Origin: Planctomycetota bacterium
Lineage (GTDB): Bacteria; Planctomycetota; Phycisphaerae; Tepidisphaerales; Tepidisphaeraceae
DNA: 32,758 nt
Direction of reading: 5' to 3'
NCBI GenBank assembly: GCA_026693085.1
Contig: JAPLNB010000139.1
Coordinates: 1-32,758 of the forward strand
Shown: piece by piece, positions 32,101 through 32,758 of the stretch
Layout: each line of letters begins with the position of its first letter
How positions within the stretch are numbered: the stretch's first letter is position 1
Program-made: the position numbers and the translations under genes
The notes under the pieces: generated by a model
The model's database searches: none
Told to the model about the DNA's origin: nothing
What the model saw: only the letters and a program-made list of their open reading frames with translations

Positions 32101-32758
32101 ACTATCCCAACGGTGCCGAGCACACTTCCTCGACCGGCCTGTTCTACAACGAAGAGAGCATCCAGGACTTCGATACCTGGCAGGCCGGCATCACCTACAG
32201 CGTCAACATGCTGCCATTCGGCATCGACCTGCAGAGCGCCCACACCTTCCATGTCACCCTGGATTACAATGGCCGGACGTTGTTCCAGACCGTCACCGAC
32301 ACCGTCACCAGCGCCAAGTTCACTTGGCAGTACGATGTGAACATCCCGCTGATCATGGGTAGCACGACCGCGTTCGTCGGCTTCACCGGCGCGACCGGCT
32401 GCCTGAACCAGAACCAGGACATCCTCACCTGGCAGTTCAAGCCCGAGATGCCGATTATCGACACTGAGACCCCCTGGGTCATCGACCTCACCGACGGCAA
32501 CGACATCGCCAGCCTCAAACGCAGCGGGGCCAACGTCCAACTGCTCAACGCGGTCGGCGGCCTCGTCGAGCAACGGGACATCGGCACCATCGCCAGCATC
32601 ACCGTCAACGGCAAGCTCGGCAATGACGTGATCACCCTCGATCTGTCCGGCGGCCTCTTGACCAACCCCGGCAAGCCCCTCACCATCAACGGCGACGCCG
32701 GGTCCGATACCCTGAAGCTCAAGGGCGTCGATCTCACCGGCCTGGACGTCTCCGTCGG
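26169..32758 (+). CDS. Giant secreted multidomain surface protein, partial (PA14, LamG-like, FN3, lectin)
   Basis: The first 2196 codons; the 3' end is outside the window. Basic N-terminus, then LESLEQRQLLS (residues 33-43), an LEPR-XLL-type motif marking planctomycete exported giants. Domains by approximate residue: DNRLRE/CBM96-like 48-228 (HVRLGS, ETYVKFDTSSL, VWNVTDWVQAQ); FN3 at 243-334, 536-618, 808-916, 1078-1174, 1178-1274, 1433-1526 and 1763-1849; LamG/DUF1349-like at 336-534 and 1530-1756; PA14 at 618-798, 918-1074 (DDGARLWIDGNLVIDNW, GARLRW) and 1278-1429; L-type-lectin-like 1853-2093 (GFTFAIQNADYG, LAVKFDNYPNG, AFVGFTGATG); then a repeat-like segment with GNDVITLDLSGG. PA14, CBM and lectin folds bind glycans, so attachment to polysaccharide or to another cell is likely. 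No catalytic domain is seen. ATG at 26169 has GGAGGAAGG upstream. Codons are C-ending. Confidence 0.85.
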   Translation, partial: MKAIISGSKRRNVRSQRAVSRASRSVLPFVGALESLEQRQLLSTVALLASDDAHVRLGSNANNNYQNDNFLQVRYAGDSANNSRETYVKFDTSSLVGKTIVSAQLVMTGNGPADAATTTPPAVNGFNNGVDNRINAYGVPDTTWTQATIKANNRPDPALDVKLDNILAHTGDFTQYVWNVTDWVQAQVTASATQTSLRLTEVGPTTGSGRQDFLSKENPLVVAAGASGPMLVVNVDDGAGYNALTVAPSRVVPNSLPTEITLVWIGAPDDASYNILRSEDGGGTFTNIANTPDHNFIDSTVTPGTSYNYIIQAVGADATTLDSVMTNAVVASSVPAAWGTTDIGRVNLPGSANESAGVFTISNSGADIWGGNDQMRYTFLKDAAGDGTLTLRIVSNDNLGGWGKVGPMFRGGTDQGNNYVFAASTGGNGQRLQGRITNFAADNFSDDWDHNYSTIQVPAIAVSAPVWMRLTRNGNMFLAETSADDGSGNPLGWEPLGTMRQVSLGTNALVGIAVGSGNGTLDTAIVDNVTWAPAAPIAAPEAFLTVSGTAWKVEWNTNPAATGFLVERSTSADFSTDLKSFNATGTSYTDATVSKTTKYFYRVTAQKGAASSAPSKVIGGILVTPILGTPAFFSGTDIFGNNLGGGLTQYQYSQTWLGGTPIQQRTTPWVNFTGDSGYPLNAQSVNDNQSAFFRGQVLIDKEADYVFYGSSDDESRVWVDGVDVASNGVGTGGGGHGMQEPDLVAAGGGAATAYYINPIHLTVGWHNVYAMYTQGGGGYGLMLKMADASIFPTVRGAVIPTDHLRPDVQLVDVAPTDLAITNDPTAGGYEGYLALGWTDASSNEASFLLQRATDTDFTDPITIKFTAGSTDIAAITSAFDVLVAPNTQYFYRVLALNADGIASDPSNVVTWTSPATGLSLTATYPDGTGGARANYHIGRGTYTPANTPDFIRLEPTIDNDFGNGSPDNMVIPNDNFSARWTGQLNVATAGSYVFQTNTDDGARLWIDGNLVIDNWVDKGYSDTNSAAIALTVGKHELWMEFYENGGGAGARLRWIEPGATTSVTIPDTVLMPVASKPAAPTGFSARIASTKIKVTFTEAAKNEIVTYVQRSTTSTFTPATTHTIFSQPLNYSTGQVVTFVDAGLTPSTTYYYRVVSQNYDAQSITLSGAQTTPDFDVLPDAPTNVKIFGTGFYGSTGIALFWTDNAFNEDGFRILRSDTGADGTFAPLPAGSIAEDSNKFVDMTAVAGNTYFYKIQVWNVIGSVDSAIGSATAAPMVVGTGTGLTGRYYANTIFEGAPIATRTDATVDFSYQNNCVVMPANWPSNFNSVEWKGRVQAQITGYYLFATASDDMTGLWISDQSTPIVSNFYWQGETQRQSAPIYLEAGTFYNIRMTFVNGGGGSSARLRWQNVDQGLPDWTIIPATQLYTVDPAVAPVAVQNVAVDARNNYNYVKFENYAAGNDSINILRADAAAGPFVKVGTSTADSRAFLDYGIVDGKEYWYIVRNANGALESADSNVAHVAASTAKPLTAGWKFVDIGNAPGQLGDPELPGDAAMNDDGTIRVTASGRDIWNTVDQGGYLYQELPNTDFTITVKGDSLTDTNWWAKGGIMVRDSLAPASRKVMMVRTPYNHGITEFSLRRFEGRDWQSFGSGADGSSRNFNGVDYDTMLFRLERINDVFKGYFSIDDGLTWSQVGNVDGEKVVMQGEKIFVGLAVTSHTATKQDEGPPQLATGVFSGLTFEHTKADGSLEPLAPYLATIPAAPTDLVAVEGAGSGLIQLNWTDNSGNEAGFDILRSNTLAGTYAKVGTAAPNATEFTDRGLPAASTRYYKIQAVNAAGKSALTSPAVNANAGALADINFTDFADPSLLTLNGSAVAAVDNGAGALVLRLTPALNDQIASVYATDLRDITAFKTAFDFNINNGNWADGFTFAIQNADYGVNAIGQGGGNMGWGGYWTGDPAVWMPGVGVRSLAVKFDNYPNGAEHTSSTGLFYNEESIQDFDTWQAGITYSVNMLPFGIDLQSAHTFHVTLDYNGRTLFQTVTDTVTSAKFTWQYDVNIPLIMGSTTAFVGFTGATGCLNQNQDILTWQFKPEMPIIDTETPWVIDLTDGNDIASLKRSGANVQLLNAVGGLVEQRDIGTIASITVNGKLGNDVITLDLSGGLLTNPGKPLTINGDAGSDTLKLKGVDLTGLDVSV

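Noticed and set aside
27891..32573. Very long open frame on the minus strand (1560 codons).
   Set aside because: It is codon-aligned with the plus-strand giant gene, whose C-ending codons remove stops from the opposite strand. Its protein is Val/Gly/Asp-rich filler, whereas the plus frame shows clear PA14 and FN3 domains.

Overview
The window looks like chromosomal DNA of a free-living planctomycete (Planctomycetota; class Phycisphaerae is my best guess, not proven). The pointers are an H-X9-DG-type prepilin-like protein, a twin-arginine Gfo/Idh/MocA oxidoreductase next to a HEAT/DUF1080 protein, a SpoVG protein carrying a zinc ribbon, and a giant surface protein opening with an LEPR-XLL-like motif (LESLEQRQLLS). 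DNA is GC-rich with G- or C-rich strands. No rRNA, tRNA, CRISPR array, transposase or integrase was seen.

Layout. 0-2.6 kb (minus strand): a prepilin-like protein, then two small toxin-antitoxin-like pairs: a PIN-domain protein with a 66-aa partner, flanked by a 35-bp direct repeat, and a 72-aa protein with a nucleotidyltransferase-fold protein. 3.1-4.9 kb: mutL, apparently leaderless and preceded by a G-run repeat tract. 5.1-6.8 kb (minus strand): a complete type II restriction-modification operon in the order controller, endonuclease, methyltransferase, with a recognisable C-box operator. 7.0-11.5 kb: a Tat-exported oxidoreductase and a 1031-aa secreted HEAT/DUF1080 protein, a plausible 3-keto-glycoside pair. 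11.7-14.5 kb: tldD and tldE/pmbA, preceded by a strong terminator that may belong to a leader or small RNA. 14.6-16.1 kb (minus): an exported YdjY-like protein. 16.5-20.1 kb: ispE, spoVG and ilvB. 20.2-21.2 kb (minus): a conserved hypothetical and ribH (lumazine synthase). 21.7-25.3 kb: a TIM-barrel sugar isomerase/epimerase-like protein, a secreted basic-secretory-protein metallopeptidase, and a secreted thioredoxin with a helical repeat tail. 26.2 kb to the window end: the first 2196 codons of a giant secreted adhesin-like protein with PA14, LamG-like, FN3 and lectin-like domains; its end lies outside.

How the parts fit. Housekeeping functions (mismatch repair, isoprenoid precursor, branched-chain amino acid and riboflavin synthesis) are interleaved with accessory modules (two TA-like pairs, one R-M system) and with exported proteins suited to polysaccharide or glycoside use and surface attachment. 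Between genes lie several families of short repeats (7-mer and 9-mer based) that sit at gene 3' ends, and a few hairpin elements that could be small RNAs or attenuators. The plus strand is G-rich from about 3.0 to 14.5 kb and C-rich from about 14.6 to 21.2 kb whatever the gene direction; the R-M operon does not share this bias.
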